Source: an uncultured Microbacterium sp.
Lineage (GTDB): Bacteria > Actinomycetota > Actinomycetes > Actinomycetales > Microbacteriaceae
NCBI GenBank assembly: GCA_913774665.1
Contig: CAJYHN010000010.1
Span: forward strand, 558,001 to 622,000
DNA length: 64,000 bases
Reading direction: 5' to 3'
Shown: piece after piece, positions 52,953 to 61,997 of the stretch
Layout of the letters: each line of letters opens with the position of its first letter
Numbering within the stretch: the stretch's first letter is position 1
Position numbers and translations under genes: made by a program
Notes under the pieces: model-generated
The model's database searches: none
What the model was told of the DNA's origin: nothing
What the model saw: the letters and a program-made list of their open reading frames with translations, nothing else

Positions 52953-54505
52953 CGCGGGTCCTCCGCATCCTGCAGCTGCACGAGGGTGACCCCGCCGTAG
53001 ATGCGCTCGCCCGCCCGCAGGCACGCGTCGAGCAGGGGGCCCGCGAACACCGTCAGAGAGAGGGTCACGATGACCATGCCGGCGGTGGCGACCGTCATGA
53101 TGCGCGGGATGGTGCGGCGCTCGGTCGAGATCGCCGCCGCGGGGGCGTTGCCGAGGTAGGCGATGCGCTCGGTCGTCTCGGCTGAGTCGTCGTCTTCGCG
53201 CCAGAACGACAGGTTCCAGGCGCGCATGAGCGCGTACAGCGTCAGGATCGAGGTGACGATGCCGCCGACGATGAGCACGATCATGACCGGCGTGCCGACC
53301 TGGGCCGCGGCGTCGAACAGTGCGTACTTGCCGATGAAGCCCGAGAACGGCGGGAGGCCGCCCAGGTTGATCGCGGGGATGAAGTACAGCACCGCGAGCA
53401 GGGGTGCCGCGCGCATGAGCCCCTTGACCTTGAGGATCGACGTGCTCCCCGCGCGGCGTTCGATCAGGCCCACCGCGAGGAACAGCGTCGTCTGCACGAT
53501 GATGTGGTGGACGATGTAGTAGATCGTCGCCCCCACTGCGAGTGGGGTGTTGATGGCCAGTCCGAAGATCATGTAGCCGATGTGGCTCACGAGCGTGAAC
53601 GACAGGATGCGCTTGAGCTCGGCCTGCGCCACCGCGCCGAGCACGCCGACGATCATCGTCGCGAGGGCGACCATGAGCAGCAGGAAGTTGATGTCGTTGT
53701 CGACGAACAGCTGCGTCTCGGTGCGGATGATCGCGTAGACCCCGACCTTGGTAAGCAGGCCCGCGAACACGGCCGTGACGGGAGCGGGTGCCGTGGGGTA
53801 CGAGTCGGGCAGCCAGAACGACAGCGGGAACACCGCCGCCTTGATGGCGAACGCGAGCAGCAGCATGAGGTGCAGGATCGTCTGCGTGTCCTGCGGGAGC
53901 AGCGCCATGCGCTCGCTGATCTGCACCATGTTGACGGTGCCGAGCGCGCCGTAGACCATCGCGATCGCCGCGAGGAAGAGGATCGACGACACCAGCGACA
54001 CGACGATGTAGACGACGCCCGTGCGGATGCGCGACTCGGTGCCCCCGAGCGTGATGAGCACGTACGAGGCGACGAGCAGGATCTCGAAACCGACGTAGAG
54101 GTTGAACAGGTCGCCCGCGATGAAGGCGTTGAAGATGCCCGCGCCCAGGATGAGGTAGGCCGGGTAGAAGATCGAGACCGGCGTGTCCTCGTCGTTGTCG
54201 GCCGCCCCCTGACCGATCGAGAAGAGCAGGACCGCGAGCAGCACGATGCTGGTCACGACGACCAGCAGGGCCGCGAGCACGTCGACGTACAGCACGATGC
54301 CCAAGGGGATCTGCCAGGCCGCGATCGCGACCGCGATGGGACCGCTGGTGTCGACGGCCACGAGGAGGATCGCCCCGAGCACGAGCACCGCCGTGAGGGA
54401 GGCGACCGACACGACGATCTGCGTCTTCTTGCGACGGCCGAAGATGAGGTTGATCGCGGCGCCGATGAGCGGGATGCCGACGAGCAGGGGCACGAGGGCG
54501 CTCAC
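52949..54505 (-). CDS. mrpD: Mrp Na+/H+ antiporter subunit D
   Basis: A 518-aa channel-like subunit related to complex I NuoM/N, with about 14 spans. Visible family blocks: DLFNLYVGFEILLVASYVLITLGG, LAFAIKAAVFPLSFWLPDSYPTAPAPVTAVFAGLLTKVGVYAIIR (with the conserved Lys residues) and KRILSFTLVSHIGYMIFG. GTG start overlaps the mrpC stop. Couples proton entry to Na+ exit with subunit A. Confidence 0.95.
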   Translation of the reverse strand: MSALVPLLVGIPLIGAAINLIFGRRKKTQIVVSVASLTAVLVLGAILLVAVDTSGPIAVAIAAWQIPLGIVLYVDVLAALLVVVTSIVLLAVLLFSIGQGAADNDEDTPVSIFYPAYLILGAGIFNAFIAGDLFNLYVGFEILLVASYVLITLGGTESRIRTGVVYIVVSLVSSILFLAAIAMVYGALGTVNMVQISERMALLPQDTQTILHLMLLLAFAIKAAVFPLSFWLPDSYPTAPAPVTAVFAGLLTKVGVYAIIRTETQLFVDNDINFLLLMVALATMIVGVLGAVAQAELKRILSFTLVSHIGYMIFGLAINTPLAVGATIYYIVHHIIVQTTLFLAVGLIERRAGSTSILKVKGLMRAAPLLAVLYFIPAINLGGLPPFSGFIGKYALFDAAAQVGTPVMIVLIVGGIVTSILTLYALMRAWNLSFWREDDDSAETTERIAYLGNAPAAAISTERRTIPRIMTVATAGMVIVTLSLTVFAGPLLDACLRAGERIYGGVTLVQLQDAEDPR

Positions 54506-55107
54506 GAGCGATCACCGTCCTGGGAGTCGCGGGGGGCGTCGGTCGCGGCGTCGCCGTCGCGCGTTCCGCTCTCATCGGATCCGCGCCGCCGCACGGCGAC
54601 GCGATCGACCGGGGCGTCGTCGACGAGCTGCGACAGGTCGCCCTGGTGCAGGACGCGGATGGGGTTCGCCACGTCGCCGACGAAGTCGGTGGTGACGTCG
54701 TCGTCGTCGGAGCGCGACTCCTCGTCCATCGCGTCCTCGACCTCTTCGGCCGTTCGGGTGCGCAGAGCGACGTCGTCCGCGTCGTCGATGACCGTGTCGG
54801 CCTGGCCGAGCTGCCAAGAGCGGTAGATGAGGGCGAGCAGGAAGGCGGAGATGGCGAACGTGATCACGATCGCCGTGAGCGTCAGCGCCTGCGGGAGCGC
54901 GTCCGACATGTCAGCGGCATCCGTCTCGCCGTCGTAGAACGGGGCGAGCGCGGGGCGGCCCATGACGATGAGCAGCAGGAGGTTGGCGGCGTTTCCGAGA
55001 AGCAGGAAGCCGATGAGCACGCGCGTGAGGCTGCGCTCGAGCATCGCGTACACGCCGCACGCGAAGAGCACGGCCATGACGATGACGAGAACGAGAGAGA
55101 TGTTCAC
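54502..55107 (-). CDS. mrpC: Mrp Na+/H+ antiporter subunit C with a long acidic tail
   Basis: Residues 1-95 are a normal NuoK-like subunit with three spans: LVLVIVMAVLFACGVYAML, TRVLIGFLLLGNAANLLLLIV and TLTAIVITFAISAFLLALIYRSWQL. Residues 96-201 are an added, very acidic cytoplasmic tail (DDADDVALRTRTAEEVEDAMDEESRSDDDD...). MrpC is usually near 115 aa, so the tail almost doubles it. Start GTG 55107 overlaps mrpA by 4 nt. Confidence 0.92.
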   Translation of the reverse strand: MNISLVLVIVMAVLFACGVYAMLERSLTRVLIGFLLLGNAANLLLLIVMGRPALAPFYDGETDAADMSDALPQALTLTAIVITFAISAFLLALIYRSWQLGQADTVIDDADDVALRTRTAEEVEDAMDEESRSDDDDVTTDFVGDVANPIRVLHQGDLSQLVDDAPVDRVAVRRRGSDESGTRDGDAATDAPRDSQDGDRS

Positions 55108-58031
55108 GCGTCCACCACCTCCGCGTCTTCGGGCAGCTGCGACTGCCGGTCGACCTCGGCGCCGAGGCTGCGCAGCACGTCGAGCACGAGACCGATGACG
55201 ACGAGGTAGACGCCGACGTCGAAGATCGTGCTGGTGACGAACTCCCAGTGCCCGATGAGCGGCAGCTCGCCCTCGAACGTGAAGCTCTGCAGGGGCGCGA
55301 AGCCGAAGAACATCGGCATGATCGCGCACAGCACGGCGATCGCCATGCCCGCGCCCAGCAGGCGTCCGGCGTCGGTCGGGGCGGCGGCGCCGAGCTCCCA
55401 GCGCCCACCGGCGATGTAACGCATCACCAGGCCGAGGCCGGCGACCAGACCGCCCGCGAAGCCGCCACCGGGCAGGTTGTGACCGGCGAAGAGCAGGTAC
55501 AGCGAGATGATCATGACCGTGTGGAACAGCACCCGGATGATGATCTCGAGCAGGATCGAGCGGTTCTCGGGCTGAACCTTGACGCCCGACACGAGCCAGG
55601 CGCGCGGAGCGCCGGTCTCGCCCACGCGTTGCGCGCGCACCCCGCTGTCGGTCTCGACGAGCGGGCGACGGCGCCCGAGGCCCGACCGACTGCGGGCCGT
55701 GCCCGAGCGGCGGGACAGGTTGTCGCTGCGGTCGGTGATGAAGACGAGGGATGCCACGCCCGTCGCCGCGAGAACGAGCACCGACAGCTCGCCCATGGTG
55801 TCCCAGCCGCGCAGATCGACGAGCGCGACGTTGACGACGTTTCGGCCGTGACCGATCTCGTACGCCAGGGGCGGCCACTCGAGCGAGATGGGGAGGTCCT
55901 GCCGCGCTCCCGTGGCGACCACGGCGACGAGGGCCATGGTCAGACCCACGCCGGCACCGAGCACGGCCCGGGCCAGGGGCGCGACCGAGGCGTTCTGCTC
56001 CCCCATGCGCGCGGGTAGACGCCGCAGCACGAGAGCGAAGACCACCAGGGTGACGGTCTCGACGAGCACCTGGGTGAGCGCGAGGTCGGGGGCGCCGCTC
56101 GTGGCGAAGAGCACGACGAGCCCGAGACCGGTCACCGACACGAGGGCGACACCGGTGTAGCGCTTGCGCGCGCGCACCGCCAGGATGCCCGCGGCGATCA
56201 TCAGCGGCGCGGCGATGAGCTGCGTCGGCGAGTGCCAGGCGTCGAGCTGGGCGCGCCACTCCGACGAGGCGAAGAGCGCCGTGCCCTCGGCGATAACGAG
56301 CACGATGAAGATCGTCCCGACGTAGAACGGCAGCGAGCCGCGCTGGAAGCGCGCCGTCACCCACTCGGACGAGTGGTCGATGCCGCGCAGCGCGACGTTG
56401 TAGGCGTCGTTCGCGGTGAACGGCAGCACCCGGCGCCGCTTGTGCAGCTGCGTCTTGCGCACCGTCCAGAAGATCGCCGCGCCGAGCGCGAGAGTGCCCA
56501 GCGAGATGAAGAGGGCCGGCTCGAGCCCGTGCCAGAGGGCCAGGTGGTACGGGTAGGCGGGAGCGCTCACACCCGGAGTGGCCTCGGGCAGACCGTCGGC
56601 GTAGGGGGCGAGCCAGTGGTCGACCACGGGCGACAGGACGCCGAGCGCGAGCGAGGCGGCGGCCAGCAGCACGGGCGCCGAAAGGAAGCCGATGGGCGGA
56701 TCGGGCCATTCGGTCGTCGCGACGTCGCGCTTGGTCCAGTAGGCACCCCAGAGGAAGCGGATGCCGTAGCCCGCCGTGAGAGCGGAGCCGAGGACGATGC
56801 CGATCAGCGCCACGACGCCCCAGGTCGCCCCGGCCTCGGCCTCGTGCAGGAGCGCGGTGAGCGCGGTCTCTTTCGCCACGAACCCGAGGGTCGGGATGAC
56901 ACCCGCCATCGAGGCGATCGCGATGAACGAGGCGGTCGCCATGACGGGCGCCTGTCGGCCCAGGCCCGAGAGCTCGCCGATGTCGCGGGTGTTCAGCTGG
57001 CGGTCGATCACGCCGACCACGAGGAACAGGCACGACTTGAACAGCGCGTGGCTGAGCAGCAGGGCCACGCCGGCGAGGGCGGCATCCCGCGTCCCGTAGC
57101 CCAGCATGACGGTGAGGAAGCCGAGCTGGCTCACGGTGCCGAAGGCCAGGATGCGCTTGAGGTCGCGCTCGCGCAGGGCCTGGAAACCGCCGAGCAGCAT
57201 GGTGAAGACGCCGAGCGCGATGAGCGTCGGCCGCCAGAACGGCGTCTCCGCGAAGCCCGGTGCGAGACGGGCGATGAGGTAGATGCCGGCCTTGACCATC
57301 GCGGCGGCGTGCAGGTACGCGCTCACCGGGGTGGGAGCGGCCATGGCGCCGGGCAGCCAGAAGTGGAACGGGAAGATGGCCGACTTGCTCAGCGCGCCGA
57401 CGAGCAGAAGGAGCACCGCGATGTCGACGACCGTGCCGGTGGGCGGATCGGCGAGGAGGGCGGACAGGCTCGAGGTGTCCGCCTGCACGACGATCAGCAC
57501 GACGCCGATCAGCATGACGAGTCCGCCGAGGGTGGTGACCAGCAGCGCCTGCAGGGCCGCGCGACGGCTGGCGGCACGCGCGTGGTAGTAGCCGATCAGC
57601 AGATAGGACAGCACGCTCGTGGCTTCCCAGAGCATCACCAGCACGACGAGGTCGTCGGTCAGGACGAGGCCATACATCGCACCGGCGAACGCGAGGAGCA
57701 CGGCCGAGAACTGCCCGACCCCCCGCGTCTTGCCCCGGAAGTACCAGCGGCAGTAGAGCATGACGAGCGCGCCGACGCCGGTGACGACGAGCGTCAGGAG
57801 CCATCCGAGCACGTCCATCCGCATCGACAGCGAGACGTCGATCGCGGGGATCCAGCGGTATTCCTCGAACGGAATGTCGCCGGCGAACACCGCGGGAGCC
57901 CGCACGATCGCGTGGACGAAGGCGAGAGCGGGCAGGACCGCGGCGACGTAGAACGCACGGGCGCCGATCCTCGAGACCAGCCACGGCAGGAACAGGGGCA
58001 GAGCCGCGAAGGCGCCCAGGAACAGCAACAT
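55104..58031 (-). CDS. mrpA: Mrp Na+/H+ antiporter subunit A fused to subunit B
   Basis: A 975-aa protein, first gene of the operon. About 20 spans; residues 1-700 are NuoL-like, with DDLVVLVMLWEATSVLSYLLIGYYH (conserved Glu), LSKSAIFPFHFWLPGAMAAPTPVSAYLHAAAMVKAGIYLIAR and KRILAFGTVSQLGFLTVMLGYG. The C-terminal 130 residues (PENRSILLEIIIRVLFHTVMIISLYLLFAGHNLPGGGFAGGLVAGLGLVMRYIAGG) are the MrpB domain. GAGGAGG lies 8 nt before ATG 58031. A -10 box TAGAAT (58094-58089) overlaps a LacI-like operator. Confidence 0.95.
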   Translation of the reverse strand: MLLFLGAFAALPLFLPWLVSRIGARAFYVAAVLPALAFVHAIVRAPAVFAGDIPFEEYRWIPAIDVSLSMRMDVLGWLLTLVVTGVGALVMLYCRWYFRGKTRGVGQFSAVLLAFAGAMYGLVLTDDLVVLVMLWEATSVLSYLLIGYYHARAASRRAALQALLVTTLGGLVMLIGVVLIVVQADTSSLSALLADPPTGTVVDIAVLLLLVGALSKSAIFPFHFWLPGAMAAPTPVSAYLHAAAMVKAGIYLIARLAPGFAETPFWRPTLIALGVFTMLLGGFQALRERDLKRILAFGTVSQLGFLTVMLGYGTRDAALAGVALLLSHALFKSCLFLVVGVIDRQLNTRDIGELSGLGRQAPVMATASFIAIASMAGVIPTLGFVAKETALTALLHEAEAGATWGVVALIGIVLGSALTAGYGIRFLWGAYWTKRDVATTEWPDPPIGFLSAPVLLAAASLALGVLSPVVDHWLAPYADGLPEATPGVSAPAYPYHLALWHGLEPALFISLGTLALGAAIFWTVRKTQLHKRRRVLPFTANDAYNVALRGIDHSSEWVTARFQRGSLPFYVGTIFIVLVIAEGTALFASSEWRAQLDAWHSPTQLIAAPLMIAAGILAVRARKRYTGVALVSVTGLGLVVLFATSGAPDLALTQVLVETVTLVVFALVLRRLPARMGEQNASVAPLARAVLGAGVGLTMALVAVVATGARQDLPISLEWPPLAYEIGHGRNVVNVALVDLRGWDTMGELSVLVLAATGVASLVFITDRSDNLSRRSGTARSRSGLGRRRPLVETDSGVRAQRVGETGAPRAWLVSGVKVQPENRSILLEIIIRVLFHTVMIISLYLLFAGHNLPGGGFAGGLVAGLGLVMRYIAGGRWELGAAAPTDAGRLLGAGMAIAVLCAIMPMFFGFAPLQSFTFEGELPLIGHWEFVTSTIFDVGVYLVVIGLVLDVLRSLGAEVDRQSQLPEDAEVVDA

Positions 58032-58081
58032 GTTCGGGCCTCCTCGGGTTCGACGGGCGGATGCCCGGGCTCTCGGGGTGT

Positions 58082-58093
58082 CGAATCTATTCT
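58082..58093. promoter_or_regulatory. candidate operator over the mrp promoter
   Basis: CGAATCTATTCT differs in two of 12 positions from the operator CGAATCGATTCG found twice at 59210-59241, and it overlaps TAGAAT (minus strand 58094-58089), the likely -10 box of mrpA. The lacI gene ends 34 nt away. Confidence 0.4.
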
Positions 58094-58127
58094 ATGCGGA
58101 GCATGAGAGTTCGCGGACCACGAATCC

Positions 58128-59177
58128 TCATGTGGTAAGCGGAGGGGCCGTCGTCGTCCCCGCGCGGAACACGCAGCGCAGGTCGAGACCCGAGGGCTCG
58201 GCGTCCTCGAGCATCGCGGCGACCGCCTCTCCCGCCGCCCGTCCCTTCGCGGTTGCCGGCTGCACGAGCGTCGTGAGCACGTGCGGTGCGAGGCCGTCGA
58301 CCACCACCCCGTCGAAACCCGTGACGCTGACGTCGTGCGGCACCCGCAGCCCGGCCTCCTCGGCCGCGCGGATCACGCCCGCGGCCAGCAGATCGCTCTG
58401 CGCGATGACGGCGGTGGGCCGGCGCTCCGGATCGGCGAAGATCGTGCGCCCCGCGATCGTCCCCTCGTCGATCGAGCTCGCCGCCGCCGCCAGCACGGGA
58501 GCCTCCGGGAACACCTCGCGCGCACCGGCCAGCCGATCCGCCGTCACGTCCACGCGCACGGGGGCCTCGGCATCCGCCCACCCGCGGCGCCGGGACGTGT
58601 CGAAGGGCAGCGTCACGAGTACGACATCGCGGTGGCCCAGGTCGTATACGTGCTGCGCGGCCTGCCGCTGGGCCTCGGCGTTGTCGAGGAGTACGCGCGG
58701 CACACCGTCGCCCGCGTCGCCCTCGACGACGACCACGGGGATGCCGCGACCGCGCACGATCTCGAGGGAGTCGCGCATGCGCGGGCTGCATCCGATCAGC
58801 ACGGCCGCGTCGATGGGGGCGGTGTGCAGCGACGGCTCGCTGACGGTCTCGCCATCGTCGCGCAGGAGCAGCAGCGCCGCGCCCAAGCGCGAGACGCCGT
58901 CGGCCAGGCCGTCCATCATGTGCGTGGTGACCGGGTCGAGGAAGGCTGTACCGAGGTGCGTGTCGAAGACGACGCCCACGATGCCGCTGCGCCCCCGACG
59001 CAATGACGCCGCCCGCGGGTCGGGGCCCGTGTAGCCGAGCGCCTCCGCGGCGGCGAGGACGCGGGCCTTCGTCGCTTCGGACGTGGGTGTCTTGCCGCTG
59101 AACACCACCGATGCCGTCGACGGCGACACGCCGGCCTCACGGGCGACGTCGCTGATGGTGGCGCGGCGGGTGGTCAC
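58128..59177 (-). CDS. LacI family transcriptional regulator
   Basis: A 349-aa repressor: RATISDVAREAGVSPSTASVVFSGKTPTSEATKARVLAAAEALGY at the N-terminus, effector domain ending VSVTGFDGVVVDGLAPHVLTTLVQPATAKGRAAGEAV. GTG 59177 follows TAGCAT (minus strand 59189-59184) by 6 nt, so it too looks leaderless. It is divergent from an MFS exporter with two identical operators between, and lies directly upstream of mrpA on the same strand. Confidence 0.9.
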   Translation of the reverse strand: MTTRRATISDVAREAGVSPSTASVVFSGKTPTSEATKARVLAAAEALGYTGPDPRAASLRRGRSGIVGVVFDTHLGTAFLDPVTTHMMDGLADGVSRLGAALLLLRDDGETVSEPSLHTAPIDAAVLIGCSPRMRDSLEIVRGRGIPVVVVEGDAGDGVPRVLLDNAEAQRQAAQHVYDLGHRDVVLVTLPFDTSRRRGWADAEAPVRVDVTADRLAGAREVFPEAPVLAAAASSIDEGTIAGRTIFADPERRPTAVIAQSDLLAAGVIRAAEEAGLRVPHDVSVTGFDGVVVDGLAPHVLTTLVQPATAKGRAAGEAVAAMLEDAEPSGLDLRCVFRAGTTTAPPLTT

Positions 59178-59183
59178 GGGCCG

Positions 59184-59189
59184 ATGCTA
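59184..59189 (-). promoter_or_regulatory. -10 box TAGCAT, leaderless start of lacI at 59177
   Basis: Six nt separate the box from the GTG. Confidence 0.5.
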
Positions 59190-59209
59190 CCGTCGCGCCC
59201 CGGGTGTTC

Positions 59210-59221
59210 CGAATCGATTCG
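59210..59221. promoter_or_regulatory. LacI operator O1, CGAATCGATTCG
   Basis: Perfect 12-bp palindrome, 20 bp (two helical turns) from O2, so both can be bound on the same DNA face. Confidence 0.7.
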
Positions 59222-59229
59222 ATCGATGT

Positions 59230-59241
59230 CGAATCGATTCG
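59230..59241. promoter_or_regulatory. LacI operator O2, CGAATCGATTCG
   Basis: Identical to O1; ends 1 nt before the -10 box of the MFS gene. Confidence 0.7.
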
Positions 59242-59242
59242 C

Positions 59243-59248
59243 TATAGT
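59243..59248 (+). promoter_or_regulatory. -10 box TATAGT, leaderless start of the MFS gene at 59255
   Basis: Six nt to the ATG, and the best match to TATAAT among the leaderless starts here. Confidence 0.6.
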
Positions 59249-59254
59249 GGCCGC

Positions 59255-60493
59255 ATGACCCCGACCCTCACCCGCTCACAGCTCGTGCGCTGGCACATCG
59301 CCATCTGCGCCATCTTCCTGGCGAGCGGTCTGAGCATCTCCACCTGGGCCTCGCGCGTGCCCGCGATCCGCGAGTCGCTCGGCATCGAGAACTCCGGGGT
59401 CGGCCTGCTGCTGCTGGGTATGGGCGTGGCATCCATCATCGGCCTCTCCGTCGCCCCCACAGTGATCGCCCGCGTCGGGGCGCGCTCGGGCATGCTCGTC
59501 GCCCTCGTCCTGGTGAGTGCGGGCCTGGGCATCATCGGATTCGGCGCCGACACCCTGCAGGTCTTCGGCGTCGCCCTCGTGGGCCTGGCCCTCTTCGGGT
59601 TCGGCAACGGCGCGGTCGACGTGATGATGAACGTCGAGGGCGCCGCTCTCGAGAAGGCCACGGGTCGCACGATCCTGCCGCTTCTGCACGCGTTCTTCAG
59701 CTTCGGCACGGTCATCGGCGCGGGACTCGGTTTCGTCGCCGTCAGCCTCGGCATCCCCGTGCTCGCGCACAGCGTCGCGATGGCCGTCGTCATCCTCGTG
59801 ATCGCCTTCGTCGCGGTCGCCAACGTGCCACGGGCCGAGATCGCGACGGACGCCCCCGCCGACGAGGAGCGCCCGCGATGGCGCGAGCGCCTCGCCGCCT
59901 CGCTGCAGGCGTGGCGCGAGCCGCGCACGTACACGCTCGGCGTCATCATGCTCGGCATGGCCTTCGCCGAGGGCAGCGCGAACGACTGGCTGCCCTCCGC
60001 TGTCGTCTACGGTCACGGCGCTCCCGAAGAGGCGGGCCCGGCCGTGCTCGCGGTGTTCTCGGTCGCGATGACCGTCGGCCGCATCGCCGGTGGACCGGTG
60101 GTCGACCGCCTCGGACGCGTCGTGGTGCTGCGCGTCCTCGCGGGCACGGCGGCCGCGGGTCTGCTGCTGTTCATCCTCGCGCCCTACGGACCCCTCGTCT
60201 TCGTCGGGGCGGCACTGTGGGGTCTCGGCGCCTCGCTCGGCTTCCCGATCGGCATGTCGGCCGCCGCGGACGACCCCGCCAAAGCTGCCTCGCGCGTCGC
60301 GGCGGCCGCGACCATCGGTTACGTCGCGTTCCTGTGCGGACCGCCCATCCTGGGCTGGATCGGCGACCACATCGGCCTGCTCAACACCCTGCTGATCGTG
60401 GTCGGTCTGATCGTGGCATCCGGTCTCTTCTCGGGCGCGGCGAAGCCGCTCGTCGTCGAGGAGAAGAAGGTCGACGAGGCCGCGCGCCGCTGA
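59255..60493 (+). CDS. MFS transporter
   Basis: A 412-aa protein with 12 spans, starting MTPTLTRSQLVRWHIAICAIF. STWASRVPAIRESLGI in the first periplasmic loop and the second-half motif GRIAGGPVVDRLGR are typical of the YbjJ-like group of major facilitator transporters, often annotated as sugar or efflux carriers. The cytoplasmic middle loop is charged (DAPADEERPRWRERL). Control by the divergent LacI protein suggests a sugar-like or nucleoside ligand; the substrate is not known. Confidence 0.88.
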   Translation: MTPTLTRSQLVRWHIAICAIFLASGLSISTWASRVPAIRESLGIENSGVGLLLLGMGVASIIGLSVAPTVIARVGARSGMLVALVLVSAGLGIIGFGADTLQVFGVALVGLALFGFGNGAVDVMMNVEGAALEKATGRTILPLLHAFFSFGTVIGAGLGFVAVSLGIPVLAHSVAMAVVILVIAFVAVANVPRAEIATDAPADEERPRWRERLAASLQAWREPRTYTLGVIMLGMAFAEGSANDWLPSAVVYGHGAPEEAGPAVLAVFSVAMTVGRIAGGPVVDRLGRVVVLRVLAGTAAAGLLLFILAPYGPLVFVGAALWGLGASLGFPIGMSAAADDPAKAASRVAAAATIGYVAFLCGPPILGWIGDHIGLLNTLLIVVGLIVASGLFSGAAKPLVVEEKKVDEAARR

Positions 60494-60534
60494 GGCCCGT
60501 CGCGCGCTACGACATCGGCGTCGGCGAGCGCGAT

Positions 60535-60540
60535 TAGGCT
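60535..60540 (+). promoter_or_regulatory. -10 box TAGGCT, leaderless start of nucS at 60547
   Basis: Six nt to the GTG. Confidence 0.5.
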
Positions 60541-60546
60541 CGTCGG

Positions 60547-61245
60547 GTGCGTCTCGTCATCGCCCGTTGCTCCGTCGATTACACCGGCCGCCTCAACGCG
60601 CATCTCCCCCTCGCCACCCGCCTGCTCGTCCACAAGAACGACGGCAGTCTGCTGGTGCACTCCGACGGCGGCTCCTACAAGCCGCTGAACTGGATGAGCC
60701 CGCCGTGCTCGCTCACCCTCGAGCAGCCCGACGAGGTCGACGTCGAAGACGGGGTGATCGAGCGGTGGCGTGTCACCCACGCGAAGACCGGGGATGCGCT
60801 CCTCGTCCGCATCCACGAGGTCATCCACGACACCGCCCACGACCTCGGCGTCGACCCGGGCCTGATCAAGGACGGCGTCGAGGCCGACCTGCAGCGACTC
60901 CTGGCCGAACAGGTCTCGGTCGTCGGCGAGAACCTCACGCTCGTGCGCCGCGAGTACCCCACCGCGATCGGCCCCGTCGACCTGCTCCTGCGCAACGACG
61001 ACGGCACGGGCACGGTGGCGATCGAGGTCAAGCGCCGCGGCGACATCGACGGCGTCGAGCAGCTCACGCGCTACCTCGAGCTCCTCAACCGCGACCCCCT
61101 GCTGGCACCGGTCACGGGCGTCTACGCCGCGCAGGAGATCAAGCCGCAGGCCCGCGTCCTCGCCACCGATCGCGGCATCCGGTGCCTGGTCCTCGACTAC
61201 GACGAGATGAAGGGCGTGCAGTCGGGCGCCCCGCGCCTGTTCTGA
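60547..61245 (+). CDS. nucS: mismatch-specific endonuclease NucS (EndoMS)
   Basis: Cuts both strands at mismatches and gives actinobacteria mismatch repair in place of MutS/MutL, acting with the sliding clamp. 232 aa: N-terminal DNA-binding domain ([53 protein letters not shown]) and RecB-like nuclease domain with [36 protein letters not shown], whose Asp, Glu and Lys form the metal site. The clamp-binding C-terminus is GAPRLF. Confidence 0.96.
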   Translation: MRLVIARCSVDYTGRLNAHLPLATRLLVHKNDGSLLVHSDGGSYKPLNWMSPPCSLTLEQPDEVDVEDGVIERWRVTHAKTGDALLVRIHEVIHDTAHDLGVDPGLIKDGVEADLQRLLAEQVSVVGENLTLVRREYPTAIGPVDLLLRNDDGTGTVAIEVKRRGDIDGVEQLTRYLELLNRDPLLAPVTGVYAAQEIKPQARVLATDRGIRCLVLDYDEMKGVQSGAPRLF

Positions 61246-61280
61246 CCGCGCCGGATCGAGCCGGGCGGAGGCCGCGCCGG

Positions 61281-61286
61281 TAGCGT
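61281..61286 (+). promoter_or_regulatory. -10 box TAGCGT, leaderless start at 61293
   Basis: Six nt to the ATG of the HAD gene. Confidence 0.5.
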
Positions 61287-61292
61287 GGACGC

Positions 61293-61997
61293 ATGTCTGC
61301 ACGCTCTCCCTTCTCCTGCGTCCTGTGGGACGTCGACGGAACCCTCGTCGACGCATCGGAGGGCATCCTCCGCCGGTTGACGATCACGCTGGAGCACTTC
61401 GGACGCACGCCTCCGGTGCGCGGAGAGCTGTCGCGCTGGATCGGGCCGCCGATGTACGAGTCGTTCCAGGTGAACGTGGGCATGACGCCCGAGCAGGCGA
61501 CCGAGGCCGTCGCCTTCTACCGCGGGCTGAACAAGAGCGAGGGTTACACGGTCAGCGCGCGCCTGTACCCGGGCGTCGGCGAACTGGTGCACGAGCTGCA
61601 CGCGGCGGGCATCCCGCAGTCGACGGCGAGCTCGAAGCCCGAGGTGCAGGTCGTCGCCCTCATGGACCACTTCGGTCTCGCCCCCGCCCTCGAGGCCATG
61701 GTCGGCGCCACCCTCGACGAGCGGACCCTGAGCACCAAGGCCGACGTCGTGCGCGAGGCGCTGCGTCGCCTCGAGGCCGCCGGAGCCGACACCTCGCGAC
61801 CCATCCTGATCGGCGATCGACACCACGACGTCGAAGGAGGGGCGGATGCCGGGGTGCCGGTGATCTTCGTCCGCTGGGGCTTCAGCTGGCCCCACGAGGC
61901 GGACGGCGCCCAGGCGGCCGTCGACGACGTCGACCAGCTCCGTGCCCTCCTGCTGATCGACGACGCGTCGGAATCGGACGCCCCCGCCGGTGTCTGA
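61293..61997 (+). CDS. HAD family hydrolase (phosphoglycolate phosphatase-like)
   Basis: A 234-aa cytoplasmic phosphatase. LWDVDGTLVDASEGILRRL is motif I with both Asp residues; ASSKPEVQ is motif II/III (Ser and Lys), and LIGDRHHDVEGGADAGVPVIFV is motif IV. A helical cap lies between residues 20 and 80. The closest function by motif is Gph-like, but PLP phosphatases and others share the pattern. The stop overlaps the next gene by 8 nt. Confidence 0.9.
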   Translation: MSARSPFSCVLWDVDGTLVDASEGILRRLTITLEHFGRTPPVRGELSRWIGPPMYESFQVNVGMTPEQATEAVAFYRGLNKSEGYTVSARLYPGVGELVHELHAAGIPQSTASSKPEVQVVALMDHFGLAPALEAMVGATLDERTLSTKADVVREALRRLEAAGADTSRPILIGDRHHDVEGGADAGVPVIFVRWGFSWPHEADGAQAAVDDVDQLRALLLIDDASESDAPAGV

